Of a stretch of 64,000 bases of DNA, positions 35,115 to 47,440 are shown piece by piece (position 1 is the first letter of the stretch; each line of letters starts with the position of its first letter). The stretch is from Heterocephalus glaber (lineage: Eukaryota > Chordata > Mammalia > Rodentia > Bathyergidae). The notes beneath the pieces were generated by a model. The model searched no databases and had not been told where the DNA came from. It was given only the letters and a program-made list of their open reading frames with translations. The position numbers were made by a program, and so were the translations under genes. The DNA is taken from NCBI RefSeq assembly GCF_000247695.1, contig NW_004624795.1:7347332-7411331 (forward strand). The letters run 5' to 3'.

Positions 35115-37595
35115 AACGTTTTTGAGGTCACTCTGATTTATGCATTGGATGAAAGGCAGGAAGGGGAGAACACTGTTAGTAGCCAGAAGGATGAGGGACA
35201 ACATAGGGTGTGCAACGGATGTCTGTGATGAGTAAGATTTTTGTGACACTCAATCACAAGACATTGAATTTATTGGTTGCACATGATGGCTTGCCTACAG
35301 ACATTCTTTCTATTAATAGAGGATGTTCCTGTTTATCTGGGATATTCTCATTCTATTTTAGTACATTCGTACTTCTGTTTCAAGATCTTACTTATGTCAG
35401 AAAGCTTTCTCGGATCCTTGGATTTGGGTCAAATGTGTCAACAGAGCACTTTAGCTTGTGAATTTGTCAGGCAAATTAGGGTAGGACCGTTTGTCTTCCC
35501 CACCATAGAAGACATTTTGTGTGTTCATGTGGCTTACAGTGCCTGTATTCTTCAGTTAACCACTCTCCCCACCATACAAGTAGGTCCCTAAGATCTGTGT
35601 ATCTACTTTACATCATCCCCCATGCATAGCTTATGAGGTCAGAAGGAATATTAGATTTAGGTTGGGGAAATTAAATCTCTTCTTGTGAGAATTTAGAAGT
35701 GGCATGAAAAGCCAGCTAGTCAGTTCAAGATGGTCTTGATCCAAAGAGACATAAACTTGGGAGCTGAAGTGGGGACATTTATGCCCTCTATTTGCACAGA
35801 GAATCCAAAAAGGACAGTTTGTAGAAAAATAAAAAAGAATGAGGATAGAGTAACTATGCAGAGATGAGAAGTGGAGTAGAAGTAGTTCCAGGGTCATGAC
35901 CTTGTTTCAGTTCCATCTTCCTGTTTCTTCACTGGTTCAGTCACTTTTGAACCATAGTACATATCTTGGAGGCCTTCTAGTAAGTTCTCTTCATAGTTTA
36001 ACCTCAGTTGAAGGAGTTCTGTTATTTGCACCATGAAACACCTTACTAAGATGCCCTCAGTAGCTTGAACTCCTCAAGGACCGCAACTGGGTGTGTTCAT
36101 AAGGATTCCTGTTGCCAATTCCATGAATATGTGTCGAATTGCACTGTCTGGATACAGTTTTTCTATCTAAGAGATAGCAATAACATGACTTGGTCCTCAC
36201 CCAAGTTGCCATATGCTGCAAGAAATTAAGTGAGTTGAAAGGAAGTGCTGGCCAATTACACTAGAAGATGAGTCCACCCTGTCATTCCATCAGGCTTCCA
36301 CTTGGATGAGGCAGTTGTGAGGAGAGGCTGAACACTGCTCAGATGAGAGAGAACAGCTGGAGAAGTGACAAGCAAGATGGGTATGGAGGGACTTATTTTG
36401 TTCTGAGTGCTTGGGAATCAACTTGTTCTTTAATTAAGGGGGGAAGAATCACCCTCCAGCTAGTAAAGACACCCCTCAGAAAATTAAAATAATGCAAATC
36501 AAGCTAAAGAAATGCTCCATAAGCTCCACTAGAGCTTGGTGGGATCCAGTGTTTGGATGCCCTGGAGGTTTTAAAAGCAAAGTAGAAAGCTCTCTCTTTT
36601 GTTGATGGTGAAGGAGGCTAAAAGCTGACACCAGTAGGGAGTCACAGAGGAGCTTAAGGTGACAGCATCAGCTTGCTGGTCTGGCTCTCCCAATACCAGA
36701 GTGGAAACAAAACCTTAAGTGGATGATGATGATAATTCCTGGGGTTTCTTCCTAGGAATGCTCAGTGCAGAGGAGTCGTTTAAAGTGTAATTAAAATAGA
36801 CAGAGTAAAATGACTCAAGGGGAACCCATAGTTTCCAGTAAAATATCTTATTAAGTGTAAGTGTATTTTACCTGGGAGGTGGCTAATGACTAAGGTGTGA
36901 CAGACCTGTGCATGTGTATGTGCTAATAGCAGAAAGGTGGCAGAGGGCCAGAAGAAGGAAGTTTAACAGTTTTTAAGCCTCATAACCATAAAAGGTCCCA
37001 CACTCAAGTGAGCAGAGCAATCTGAACTTCAATTTTTGGGACCACATCAAATAACTTAATTTCTCAAGATTTTACCTTACAGGAGGTATTGGCGGGGGGT
37101 ACTTACAAAATGCACACCCAATCTTTGGGGAAACTGCCCCAGTATAACATAGAGATTTTGTTACACACCAGTTTCTGACACTCCAGGTGGCATCATGATC
37201 TCTTAATCAGCATTTTGTATGTGATGCTAAAACTACAGTGTTTTACTTCCATAGGACTCTTGGGGCGGGTAGGGTTCGGATGAGCTGCTCTAAACCTTTC
37301 ATTTCCTGGGTGAGGGAAAGAGCTCCAAAGAGATTAAGTGGCTTTCACAGGATCATCTATCTAGACCTAGAGTGACAGTATGTCCACTGGGAAAACCAGG
37401 GCACTTTGAGAGGGGAAAAAGGTACTATAACAATTACACCAGGGCCAATGATGTCCACCTGGACTGTCCCAGGCAAAGCACAACAAGTGATCACCCTGTC
37501 TGGCCAGCTGGGCTCACAGGGAATGGGGAAGCCCTTCACACACTGATGCCATTTCTAAGAGTAAGCCAGTGAAGCTGGGGGAAACCTCCGGATAG
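35115..37595. other. Unassigned intronic sequence, repeat-poor
   Basis: About 2.5 kb with no repeat recognised by eye. The 60-105 codon ORFs have no family resemblance. Confidence 0.45.
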
Positions 37596-37599
37596 CATG

Positions 37600-37730
37600 T
37601 GCACCACTATTTGTCTCATCTTACTAATGAGGAAATTTATTAATGAGGCACTAGGAGGTTGAACAACTTGCCCAAGGTCACAACAGATAGACGATGGAGC
37701 CAGGATTCAGCCCAGGCATGAATAACTCCA
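37600..37730 (-). mobile_element. MIR fragment, reverse
   Basis: cttactaatgaggaaattta, aacttgcccaaggtcacaac and gagccaggattcagcccagg match reversed MIR. Confidence 0.72.
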
Positions 37731-38524
37731 CCAACCCTCATCTTACAATTAACAGCTGCTCATGCCTGTAGGTCATAGCTCCTCACCCGAGACTGGGGAA
37801 CACATTGGCCTTGAAGAGATGGGTACCACGGGCAGTAACTGCTTGGCCCCCCACCAAGGAGCTTACAGAAACAGCAGCTGTTCTGGGGTGGTCATTTGGG
37901 TCCATGTACAGTTGGTTTTTTCTTGAAGCAGACATGATTTTTTTTTTTTTCTAAACTGGTGCAGGAACCTGAGGTCCTGATGCAGATATCTGTGATCACA
38001 GGGCCTTCCCCCTCTTCCTGGCTGGGAGTGTGATTTAAAACATCCTGGCTAAGCTCATTTTGCCAAATAGCTCTTGCAGGATTCGTTTTCAAGGCCAAAT
38101 CCAGGAATTTCTAGCTCAGCAAATAGATTCAAAGCAAGAAAATGTATTCACCCAAGCTACCACCGAGACTAAGGAATTGGTTTCTCCGGCTTTGCAGGGG
38201 GAAATAGATGTGTTTCTACACAAATTTGCATAAATGTGATGCCTTGCCTACTGTATTTTAAAGATGACAGAGAAAATATGGCAGAAGTAAGTAACTTCCA
38301 AGTTGCTGTCCATCTGGGAGCAGAAGGGGAATGAAGCTATGGGCGTCAGCAAGCACATCGAAGGATGCTGGGTCATATTTCACACTGTTACTGTGCTGCT
38401 TGGAGAAATAGGCTCCTGTCTCAGTTTACAGCCACCAAAAGTGCAGGCTGTTTTTAAAACAGAAACAGGAAGAGCTGAAAAATCATCTCAGGGAAGGGCA
38501 CTTAGGATTAGAGAGCATAGACTT

Positions 38525-38625
38525 GCCCGTTATTAGCTGCAATTTAGAGGTAGAACCAGAGAGGTAAAGTGATTAGACTAAGGTCACTAAGTGTGTAGCT
38601 GGAATCAAAGACCCAGTGTAACCCT
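38525..38625 (-). mobile_element. MIR fragment, reverse
   Basis: agagaggtaaagtgattaga, ctaaggtcactaagtgtgta and gctggaatcaaagacccagt match reversed MIR. Confidence 0.6.
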
Positions 38626-38639
38626 GTAGCAACCACATG

Positions 38640-38800
38640 ACTGCAGGCAGGCTCTTTAACCTTTTCAAGTTTCTTTCTTTCACCTATAAAATCGTGCTAA
38701 CTTACAAGCTTATTATGAGGATCGGGTATTACAGAGCCTTGAGTATAATGTATGGGAGGCAGTCTGTCTGCAATAAATTACAGCCAGTGATGGTAGTCAT
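38640..38800 (+). mobile_element. MIR fragment
   Basis: tctttcacctataaaatcgt, ttattatgaggatcgggtat and cagagccttgagtataatgt fit the MIR core and 3' end. It abuts a MIR of opposite orientation. Confidence 0.55.
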
Positions 38801-38964
38801 ATTAGTTCATTGTGATTGTCGTCATATATCTTACCTGTGAGAGGTTTGGACTTTGTGAGTTCTAAGATTTCGTCTGGTTGATAACTTTCTTGTACAGCAG
38901 TTTATGGGTTACAAAGCTTTTATTTTTACACTGTATAATTACACCATCACATATATAGGAACAG

Positions 38965-39115
38965 TGTCATTGGCCCCATCTGATAATGCAAGAGGCTCAA
39001 GAAAGGTAAAATGATTTACTCAACTCTTCCCTTACCAAGATCACACAGCTAGGAAGCTTCAGAGCAGGCTCCTGAAGTCAGATCTTCTGAGCCAAATGTT
39101 GCTCTCTGCCTGGTG
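38965..39115 (-). mobile_element. MIR fragment, reverse
   Basis: caagaggctcaagaaaggta, agatcacacagctaggaagc and gtcagatcttctgagccaaa match reversed MIR. Confidence 0.6.
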
Positions 39116-39329
39116 GTCCAAGCATCTGGCTCTCAGGCCAATACCCTTCCCCTTCCTGTACTTGTCTCTGCTTCCCTCCAGCCAGCTTCCAGCCAAAGCA
39201 ACTACTGCTCTTGGAGACTGCCTCTAACAAGCAGATCCCATGAATAATCACGACAGTAATCCTAGCGTTGCCCTTTTAGTGCTGAGATGAGGACAGAATT
39301 ATAGAGGGTGACTCTGGCTGGTATTTGGG

Positions 39330-39840
39330 AATGGATAATTACCTGCACTTACTATATCCCAGGCTGCTTCGGCTAAATATTTACTGTCCAGAATTCTGCC
39401 CTTTCCAACTGATTCTGAACATGAGCATGCCACGGGCAACTAAGTGGCACAATTCATTTGAGGCAACTATAAATCTAAGGCTTCCACCAGAAATGATGCA
39501 AAAAATTAATGAAACATGAAATCAAGTAAATGGAATTGAGTACAGTAATTAGTTCATATTTTAATCCTCAGGTCGGTTTATTATCTGTCAACTGGCCAGC
39601 AATTAAGTCAGCACCATCGAGATGATTAGCTTTGTTTCAGCAAAAGTTTATCGATATGTCAGAGCAAATAAATCTGGGAGTTTGTCAAAGCTTTATTTTG
39701 AATTGTATAGCAGCACATCCATGAAATGGCGAGACATCTAACGATTTAATTTTGGAATATTATTATCTAGATTATTTATATTTAATATTACTGAGTGTTA
39801 TTGGAGAGTGTGAGTAGAAAGATTCAACGATACAAAAGTG
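39330..39840. other. Candidate conserved noncoding element (AT-rich, non-repetitive)
   Basis: No repeat seen. The stretch is rich in homeodomain-type cores (taattag, caattaag, gattagc, aattaatg) and includes gtcaaagctttatt. This style is typical of deeply conserved regulatory DNA in introns of neurodevelopmental genes. Inference only. Confidence 0.4.
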
Positions 39841-41569
39841 TTGCTTATGTCCTTAGATTCTTAATAGTATGACTGTTTTTTTCATATCGAGGAAGGATCT
39901 TTAAAGCATTACATTTTCTATTTTTAGTCTTCCAATCTTGAATTTCCATATTTTTTTCAACTATCAGGCACAGTTATGGTTCATTGTCATATTGGTAGTC
40001 TTTTTTTGGGCATAATTTGTTGACTTCTAGATTCATTTCCTCATGCATGGTCGTCATTGTTCAGGTTTGTAAAATATTGGCCCAGTGTCTTTGTTGTGTT
40101 GAGGCTGAGTCTATAAATGTCCTGGCATTTGGGCTTTGCTCACTAATGCAGGACATTTGATTCTTGGGGAGCCTTTGCTCTACGGGTGGACTAAGCCAAA
40201 TGACCCAAAAAGCCTTTTGAATCTTGGATTTGATCAAATTTTAAATTTTATTTGAAAAATTCAGGAAATGTAGGTACTGATCCTGATTTTGCCACCAGTC
40301 TCATTGACTTTGAGTAGGTCTCTTGGCCTTTCTGCCATGATTTTTTCCTTTGTTTGTATAGTTGGTGTGTTGGAAAGAAATGCCCTCAGAGGCACCTCTC
40401 TCAGGGACACTCGAGGTGGAGGTTTTGTGTAGACTTGACTCACTCTTTCCAAAGCCAGGTCTGTCACCAACTGGTAAGTGTGATCTTTCATGGAGATTCC
40501 GTGACCTTTCTTGAACGATTTACAGAGGTCAGAGCAGCAGGGAATAGGTCATTTTTACTCAAGGTCTTCTTTTGCAATTGATTTTATTCCTGTGGGTTTG
40601 GAAATGAGTTTTAAAAGCCTCGCCAGTTCACGGAAGCATTAGGAGCAGTGTGCCCCCCACCCCCAACTGCAGTGTTACTGGTTTCTAAATCAACGAGAAC
40701 TCATCTGCCACTTGTAAAGTGATGACAAGTGAGTGACTGTCTCCATGGTAATGTTAGGTCTGAACCCTGATCAGATTCCAGTTAACCCCTGTCTTTAAAA
40801 CCATCTTTGCAATGCCACACCTCTCTCCTTGTTTTACAGGAAACACCAGGGGGAGAAATCAGAGTGCAGCGAGGAGTAGGGGTGCAATTGCAATGCCATC
40901 CTGGTGGGACCCGGGCCTCTGTTAGGACATGAGTGAGCGGAGAGTCACCAGGATGGTGAGTTGGCCTCAGCAGGCTGTCTTCAAATGCAGTGTCCTCTCT
41001 CTTAGGCTGCCCTGCTGTGTCTATCTAAAATTGGCAATTCAGAAAGCTGCTGACTTGCCTGGGCTGTCCTTTCAGAAGTAATTATAAAAATCTCCAAAGG
41101 GAAAACTTCCTATCCAGGGATCGGAGTCATTGACCTCTTGCTTTTGTGTTTATATTGTGCCTGGCCACCAGCTGGGCTCCTGACCCCTGTTTGCTTTGCT
41201 GTCCAATGACCAGTTTGCTCACTTGGGGTGGGACGGCTCCCACACTACAGGGCTTTAGCTTTCAGCACTGCCAAAGACAAGCTCTCTAGTCTGATCCTGG
41301 GAGTAATTCCATGGGTGAAATGAAGAATCTAAATGAATTATTCTAGCACACTGGCTCTCAATTATCTCATTGCTCCTCCCAGGTACTCTGAAGAATTCAC
41401 TTACCTCAAATTTGTGAATAATTTAACATAAAAATTTCTAGAACTTCTGTTAATATTGACATTAACTTGATTAAGTTTGTCATTATGACTATAGAATTTA
41501 GTTCATGATATACTGGGCATACATTAGGCACACTGAAAGCGACAGTCTTTTAAATTATCTTCATTTACT

Positions 41570-41690
41570 CATTTGATCTTTGTTCAGTAGTATTTACCCA
41601 GAGCCCCTATGAGGAGATATTTAAAAAGTCCCTGGGACTTCAGGGAGTTAGCAGTCTGACTGGGAAGACAGAATCCTCTGCGAGGCTCCT
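41570..41690 (-). mobile_element. L2-like fragment, reverse
   Basis: ttactcatttgatctttgtt and acttcagggagttagcagtc, agtctgactgggaagacaga resemble the reversed L2 tail. Confidence 0.4.
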
Positions 41691-41809
41691 TCAGGGCAGA
41701 TCCTGTGGCTTTTCAGTCTGGATTTCCCCATTCTGCTGGAGGCCAGAGTAGGCAAATAAGCATCTGTGAGGGGCTCATGGATGAACCTTGACCTGTACTA
41801 AGCAGCACT

Positions 41810-41970
41810 GTGGATCAGAAGATATGGGTTAAGCCCAGCCTTGGTCCTTCACTGTTCCGATGGTCCTGGGCCCTCACTCCCCCAGGTAAAAAGGAGATAA
41901 CATTAAGAACAACTTCACTGAGATAGTGTTGTTGATTTAATGGGAGAATCTATGTCACTGGGCTTTGGGA
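41810..41970 (+). mobile_element. MIR fragment, diverged
   Basis: ctgggccctcactcccccag, gtaaaaaggagataacatta and cttcactgagatagtgttgt fit MIR loosely. Confidence 0.45.
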
Positions 41971-42089
41971 TTCATTCAGTGTAAAAGCCAAAGTCCACAT
42001 AAAGTCCATGCAAAGAGAACCCACAGGTTCTGCAGCATCCTTGGCTCTGCCCTTACTTCTCTGACTTTGTGCATGTGGTCAGCTACTTC

Positions 42090-42450
42090 CGTTCCTTAAA
42101 AGCTCAGAGTTGTCTCCCACTTCAGAGTCACCATGCAGCTACTGTTTCAGCCTGGACTGTCCTCCTCCTGGATGGCCCCTTGGCAACTTCATGAATGCCC
42201 TCTCAGTGAGACCCACACAGTCCACCCTACTTAAACTTGAACTCACTACCTCTACTTGCTCCCCTTACCCTGCCCTATTTCTGTCTCTATAGCCTTCATT
42301 ACATTCCACCTGACCACAGCATGTACTCATTTATTATGCTTATTATCTATGCTTGATCTATTCCCTCTCAACTCTAAAGACCTTACGGGAAGGGATTTTT
42401 ACCACTGTAGCACATAATAGATAATCCATACATGTTAACTGAATAAATGG
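42090..42450 (+). mobile_element. L2 3' end
   Basis: tcctcctggatggccccttg, cctgaccacagcatgtactc, ttacgggaagggatttttac and catgttaactgaataaatgg match L2. Confidence 0.7.
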
Positions 42451-42949
42451 AGGCAGACAAATCACAAAGCATGTAGACAGTGGCCAGATGTTAGCAGTGA
42501 GGTTCTTTAACCCCCTATGGGTGCGAGAGGGCAAGTTCTGGATTGAGCTGCACAGGAGCTGATTCAAGTTTATCTCTGCCTTGTCCCTTAGATCCAAAAT
42601 TCCTCCAAGGTGACAATGGTTCAATCCTTTCGTTGTATATTTAGGGCAGGGGTAGGTTGTTGCTTTATAAACACATACTGCATTTCATAAGGCTTATTCC
42701 TTTCCCGGAGAAATTTCAGAAGATGTTTTAAGGGTAATAATTAACTAAATTGCTTTCCCTCTTTTTCAGTTTCTAATGGAATATGAAGCTTTGGGCAGCT
42801 TTTTATCAAAACACTCCTTCTTCAATTAAATGAGGCTATATTTCCTGTTTCGTCCATGAATGTAACACACCTCAAAATTTGCCAGGGGAAAAAAGCTTGT
42901 AAGGTTTTTGTTCTTTGAACACTAATGGTTCAGTTGTTGACTCAGCAAT

Positions 42950-43135
42950 GGAATGGCTCATTCTACAAACATTGCTTAAACATTTACTGTGTGTCAGGCA
43001 CTGTGCTAGGTGCATGGCATACAATGATGAATAGCTCTTCTCCTTAAGACGTTTACCAAGATCATTCATTCCTTCATTCAGTAAACATTTGTTGACTGCT
43101 CAGTATACAAGATGACGAAGATGAAATTCACATCA
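42950..43135 (-). mobile_element. Two L2-type 3' ends, reverse, side by side
   Basis: aacatttactgtgtgtcagg, ctgtgctaggtgcatggcat is one copy; a second starts with attcattccttcattcagta and aacatttgttgactgctcag about 100 bases on. Confidence 0.55.
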
Positions 43136-43211
43136 AAGAAAATCTATGGTTCCATTACAAGTGATAGCAAACAGTTACAAGATCTACACTGATGGAAAGA
43201 TAGCACCATAG

Positions 43212-43310
43212 ATTGGGTTCAGCAACATTTTTACGTAAAAGACCAGGTAGTAAATATTCTGGCCTTTGCAGGCCACATGTGGTCTCTGTTGCTATCGAAT
43301 CTTCCTCTTC
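43212..43310. mobile_element. hAT-Charlie-like fragment
   Basis: tacgtaaaagaccaggtagt, aaatattctggcctttgcag and gccacatgtggtctctgttg match a common mammalian Charlie-type MER ('aaagggccagatagtaaatattttaggctttg...'). Confidence 0.6.
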
Positions 43311-43379
43311 TCCTATTTTTAAAAAATAAATTAAAAAGCAAAATAAACAATAGATAATAGGAATCGGAGCTAGAACTTT

Positions 43380-43520
43380 TACAAAAGGGAAGAAGACGAA
43401 GAGATGGAGGGAAGGGGGAGAGTGAAGAGAGCAAGATGTGTTATGTACATGTACTCATTCATTATGATGAACGCGATCACTGTGTGCTGCAAACATGTAC
43501 CAATAAAAAAAGGAAAAAAA
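43380..43520 (+). mobile_element. L1-3'-end-like repeat fragment, copy A
   Basis: A purine-rich segment is followed by gatgtgttatgtacatgt (43435-43452), tgcaaacatgtaccaataaa and an A-rich tail. The same series occurs at 51018-51176, so this is a dispersed repeat 3' end. Assignment to a lineage L1 rests on the purine tract, AATAAA and A tail. Confidence 0.6.
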
Positions 43521-43524
43521 TTAG

Positions 43525-45380
43525 CTTCTGGGTTGGGCTTGGCCATAATGTACTGTTTGCAAACCTCTGCAGCAAATGAATATGCAAGATTCTCTGAAAG
43601 TCAAGAGCTGGTAACAGCTGCCTGGCTGGGAAGCCCTAACAGGGGAACTGAAGTGGAGGAGGGCTAGGGAGAGGGAGGGAGCAGCTTCTTGTGACACACA
43701 CGGAGCACTACCTGAGGCGTTCCCCACCTGTTATTCTTAAAGAACCCAGTTCTCATTCCCTCTCAATCTCGGGTTGTGCCAGTGAAGTATCTCTACCAGG
43801 AGGTCTCAGCCACACAACAGAGAGCTAAGTCGCTTGCCTGAGCATCCACCCCACCCCAGCCATGTGTTCTCAGCTGGTGATCTTCAGCGCTTTCCACACC
43901 CTGGCACACTTTGGGACCCTTTGGTGGTAGTTACTTATTCCTTCAACTATGTGCTGCTGTAGTGACACCAGTTTCTCAAGGTTGCAAGTTAATTGGACAA
44001 GGCCTGTATTTTCTATTGTTAGGTCTCAGTTGGTGATTCTAAGGGAGCTATCTCTTTTTTGGTTCAGAGCCACCAAAAAGGGAAAAAAACACCTCCATAT
44101 TTTACATGTGACTTTAGTCCCCCTTTTTAATGAACAAATCTACTCAGCATCACCATAGCAACAGCTATGGTCTTTTCCCTGCCTCATTTGTGTTTTGAGC
44201 AAGATTGGAGACCCCAGAGGCTAGACTCTAGAAAGGTCAATGCCTCTACCTCCTCCTCAGAGGGACCAGCAAGCATGTCTGTCTGCACAGCTGGCCACTT
44301 GTTTTCCTTCAGTATGATCCAAAGAGAGCTACTTCATACTCCTCTTCTGGAATAAACTTCAAATACAAGGGATGATCAAAAGATACGGTGAATAATTAAA
44401 TTAAAAAACTTGTGACAATAAAAGACATTGCCAAGAATGGTAGAATACATGTGTGCAGATGAGAGGGGATATTTTGCATATTTTAGAGGGGATTAATGGC
44501 AATGTGCCTTTTACTGTAATACATTTTTTATTTAAACATTCACCATATTTTGTAATCACTCATTCATTGATCAACCATTTATGGCAGTTTCTGTCAAATA
44601 AAAACATTACAATGTGTCTTTATCCACCTTATTCATCATATCTGGCTCCATGTAACTTCTGGTTCTTCCTGAAAGTCAAAATGACTGCGAAAGTTTTGAA
44701 GGATTCAGGACATTCAGGCAACCATGACCGCACAACTAGAGACATTCATGAAAGAGGTCTTCCAGAACTGCTTCAGAAAGTGGTAGGAACAATGAGCTAG
44801 GTGTGTTTGAAGTGAGGGGGAGTATTTTGAAGGATGCATAGTGTTATCAGTAGACAAATCCCTCAATAGATTTCAAGTTTCTCTGGGCAGATGCTGGACT
44901 CTGGCTCATGCTTAGCTTAGAGTTCAGCACACAGCAGAAGCAAAATAGATATGCAAGGGATAGGTAAAGTTAGCAGAGGACAAGGCCACCCACAGCTTTC
45001 AAAATGGCTAGTGCAATTCGCAGGGTGCTCCTTTACCCTTTTGAAAAGAAAAACTTAAAGCAGGTTGCAGAAATAACTTTGTCCAATCTCTCCTAAATAA
45101 GAAATATTTTCCTTGTCTAGTCCCACTATTAGAATTTAATGCACAGGCACGACTCTTTTCTAATATTATCTTTTGCTTGGCTAATGTATTTGTTTCTTTT
45201 CCTAAATACCCTACTTTATACTGGATGTTAATCTAAGCTCTTAGACATGATTAGTAAGCGAAGGATTTTACTTATTAAAAACAGTTAATTTTCTCTTCTT
45301 AAAAAATTGAGACATTTGAGTCCCTGAATATGCTCATTTATCACCAACCCCCAACAAGGCATCCTGGAGTTCTCCATGTA
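43525..45380. other. Unassigned intronic sequence around the mariner remnant
   Basis: Only 44370-44850 (mariner) was recognised. Confidence 0.45.
44370..44850 (+). mobile_element. Mariner-type transposase remnant
   Basis: The frame from 44453 to 44800 ends in sequence like a mariner transposase catalytic domain: NITM, then PPYSSYLAPCNFWFF where active elements have PPYSPDLAPCDFFLF. The acidic residue of the SPD and CDF motifs is changed to Tyr and Asn, so the third catalytic Asp is gone. A degenerate WERC..GEYFEGD-like end follows in other frames to about 44850. The 5' half, with the first catalytic residues, is not recognisable. Dead. Confidence 0.74.
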
Positions 45381-45384
45381 GGAC

Positions 45385-45625
45385 ATGAATAATTTTTATA
45401 AAAATGCAGTTGGTGACTGTGTCGTACATCCATGCAGCTTTATAAAACAAAGCAAATGATTACCATCAATTATAATAACCTCACTAGACAAGACTGCAAT
45501 TAATCTATAGCTTTTCAGATAGCGACTAGTGTACTGTACCAAGGAGAATGCCTGGCATTAATTGACTTATCACGATCAGCAATGATAGATGGAGCAGATG
45601 GCAATGTGATTCTTCACTGTCAGGA
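45385..45625. other. Candidate conserved noncoding element
   Basis: Non-repetitive, with caattataata, gcaattaatc, ggcattaattgac and ggagcagatggcaatg (an E-box CAGATG). Inference from composition only. Confidence 0.33.
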
Positions 45626-45721
45626 AAATAAACACATGCTTTGTCGCGACAAGCGTCTACTTGGGTTCTCCCAAAGGATAGCCAGAAATAGAGACCAAGG
45701 GAGGCTTTGAAAGAAACACAG

Positions 45722-45768
45722 AATAATAATAATGATGATAATAGTAATAATAATAATAATAAAAAAAA
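45722..45768. repeat. AAT-rich microsatellite, imperfect
   Basis: AAT units interrupted by GAT and AGT, then a run of eight A. It lies about 100 bases left of an ID SINE. Confidence 0.93.
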
Positions 45769-45875
45769 GTTGAGCTATGGGGGGTTACACATTTGCTTTT
45801 ACTAAGGCTAAGCTGCAAGGGAATCCACTTGGAGGAAAATTCTATAAGAAAATCATAGATTATGTAGAATTTCAT

Positions 45876-45955
45876 GTTTTGGTACCAGAGATCGAACTCG
45901 GGTCATTGTGCTTTTGAGCCAGGTGGTGGAACCACTGAGCTAAATCCCTGGCCCT
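45876..45955 (-). mobile_element. ID SINE, reverse orientation
   Basis: The plus strand reads ttttggtaccagagatcgaa ... accactgagctaaatccctgg, the complement of the ID 3' and 5' ends. tagaatttcat is repeated exactly at 45865-45875 and 45956-45966 as an 11-bp target-site duplication. Confidence 0.92.
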
Positions 45956-46149
45956 TAGAATTTCATTATTAAAAGGTACATTAAAGCGAAGAGTTCACCT
46001 GCTTATTAGGATGTGAATCATTTTAATGAAGACACCAAATTTGGTTCAATGTTTAATAATTTCAGTGGTAGGAATTCACTGTTTTGGAAACCAAACTCGT
46101 TTCATTGATGGAGAGCTCTCATTGGTACTACATGAATTTAGCTGAACTC

Positions 46150-46330
46150 TGACTTTCTGTAGCTCCCACCCACTGGCCCGAGATCTTTTCTCTCATACTA
46201 CACAGAAGATGCCAACCTCTTCTTGCTCATCAGAGCCCTCTATATACCTCAAAGGCCAACTGCCTATCCAATGAGCTTCCCTACGACATTGCTTTGGAGC
46301 CTCCAAAATTCTCCTGGAATGCATTGCCAG
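46150..46330 (+). mobile_element. Probable L2 fragment
   Basis: ctcaaaggccaactgcctat and aatgagcttccctacgacat resemble the L2 'treatment of lagging 3' segment'. The match is weak and diverged. Confidence 0.35.
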
Positions 46331-46789
46331 TTATTGTTATGCACAACTTTAAATGCATTCTTCACTGTTTAAATGCATCACTGAATGCTTTCTTTATTGG
46401 AAACACTTAATAAGGCACTGTTGATGGATGGTTTCATAGATCTAATTGTTAGACTGTCCTGAAAACTTGTAAAATACAGATTCTTTGAAGGACCTGATAC
46501 CTGTGGTCTGGGGTAGGTCTAGGAAGATCAGAATACTAACAGATCATATTATTATGTATTTCCCTTAAGGATTTTGGACTCAGTCATTTACCCCAAAAGC
46601 ATAACTTATTCATATATAAGTTACAAAGCATTCTTACCTTATATTGAAGAAACAAGTGACATCAAAGAACTCTATAACTTAAAGATCTCTAGCCTTGTAA
46701 CCATCTATATTTTTCATTCATTCATTTAAATAGCAGGAATATTTCTACTCTGAGACACTGTTGAGATGGGCACCAGAATATGAGAGATA

Positions 46790-46814
46790 AACAACAACAA
46801 CAACAACAACAACA
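46790..46814. repeat. (AAC/ACA)n microsatellite
   Basis: About eight uninterrupted ACA units. Confidence 0.95.
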
Positions 46815-47089
46815 CAAACCAATAAATGAGCAAGTAACTCAACACATAAAATAATTATAAATCTTAACATAATCTATATTATCAGAAGGAGGAGTTCATC
46901 TAACTTTGAATAGTCTCCAATTCAGACCGGCAGTCCTCAGTTACTCTCAAATTTTGGGTTTTGCTCTGCTGGCATCATGTTCCCCGCTATGCCATCGCTC
47001 AGGATCTGCAACTCTGGGAGCTTTCTGTCACCTACTTGTCTTTGGTAGACACCTCTAATCAATCCTAGCATTTCACCCTACATATCCAG

Positions 47090-47290
47090 GAGGGATACTC
47101 TACTCTTGCTCAACCCCATTTTCTATGTAGCCATTACTAATAGATCACAGATAAAATGTGACATGTTTTTTCCAACACCCAGTGCTCTGACATGCCTCGG
47201 GGCCTTTTCTCATGCTAGTCCTCATTTCCTGCTTTATCTTTTCACCCATCAACTGAGTACTTCCAGTGCTTCTTATATCTGGAATCCCAC
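47090..47290 (+). mobile_element. Probable L2 fragment
   Basis: tgctctgacatgcctcgggg, ccttttctcatgctagtcct and tcttttcacccatcaactga resemble L2 ('catgccttggggcctttgca'). Confidence 0.45.
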
Positions 47291-47440
47291 TTAAATTTTA
47301 AAATAACCTTGAAAGGTGTCTAAATTGTGCCTTAGAAGTATCAGATAACATTCCAAGATAACATAGGTAGTGGGTATCAAAGCAGGAGCTACAAACTCAG
47401 GTCCTTTGACTCCAAAGCTGACGCTCTTAAAATTGTTCTT
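47290..47440 (-). mobile_element. MIR fragment, reverse
   Basis: acataggtagtgggtatcaa and caggtcctttgactccaaag, then gctgacgctcttaa, match the reversed MIR 5' region. Confidence 0.48.

Larger units (their letters stand above)
39845..42085. other. Unassigned intronic sequence, mostly repeat-poor
   Basis: Apart from the L2-like (41570) and MIR-like (41810) pieces nothing was recognised. Confidence 0.45.
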
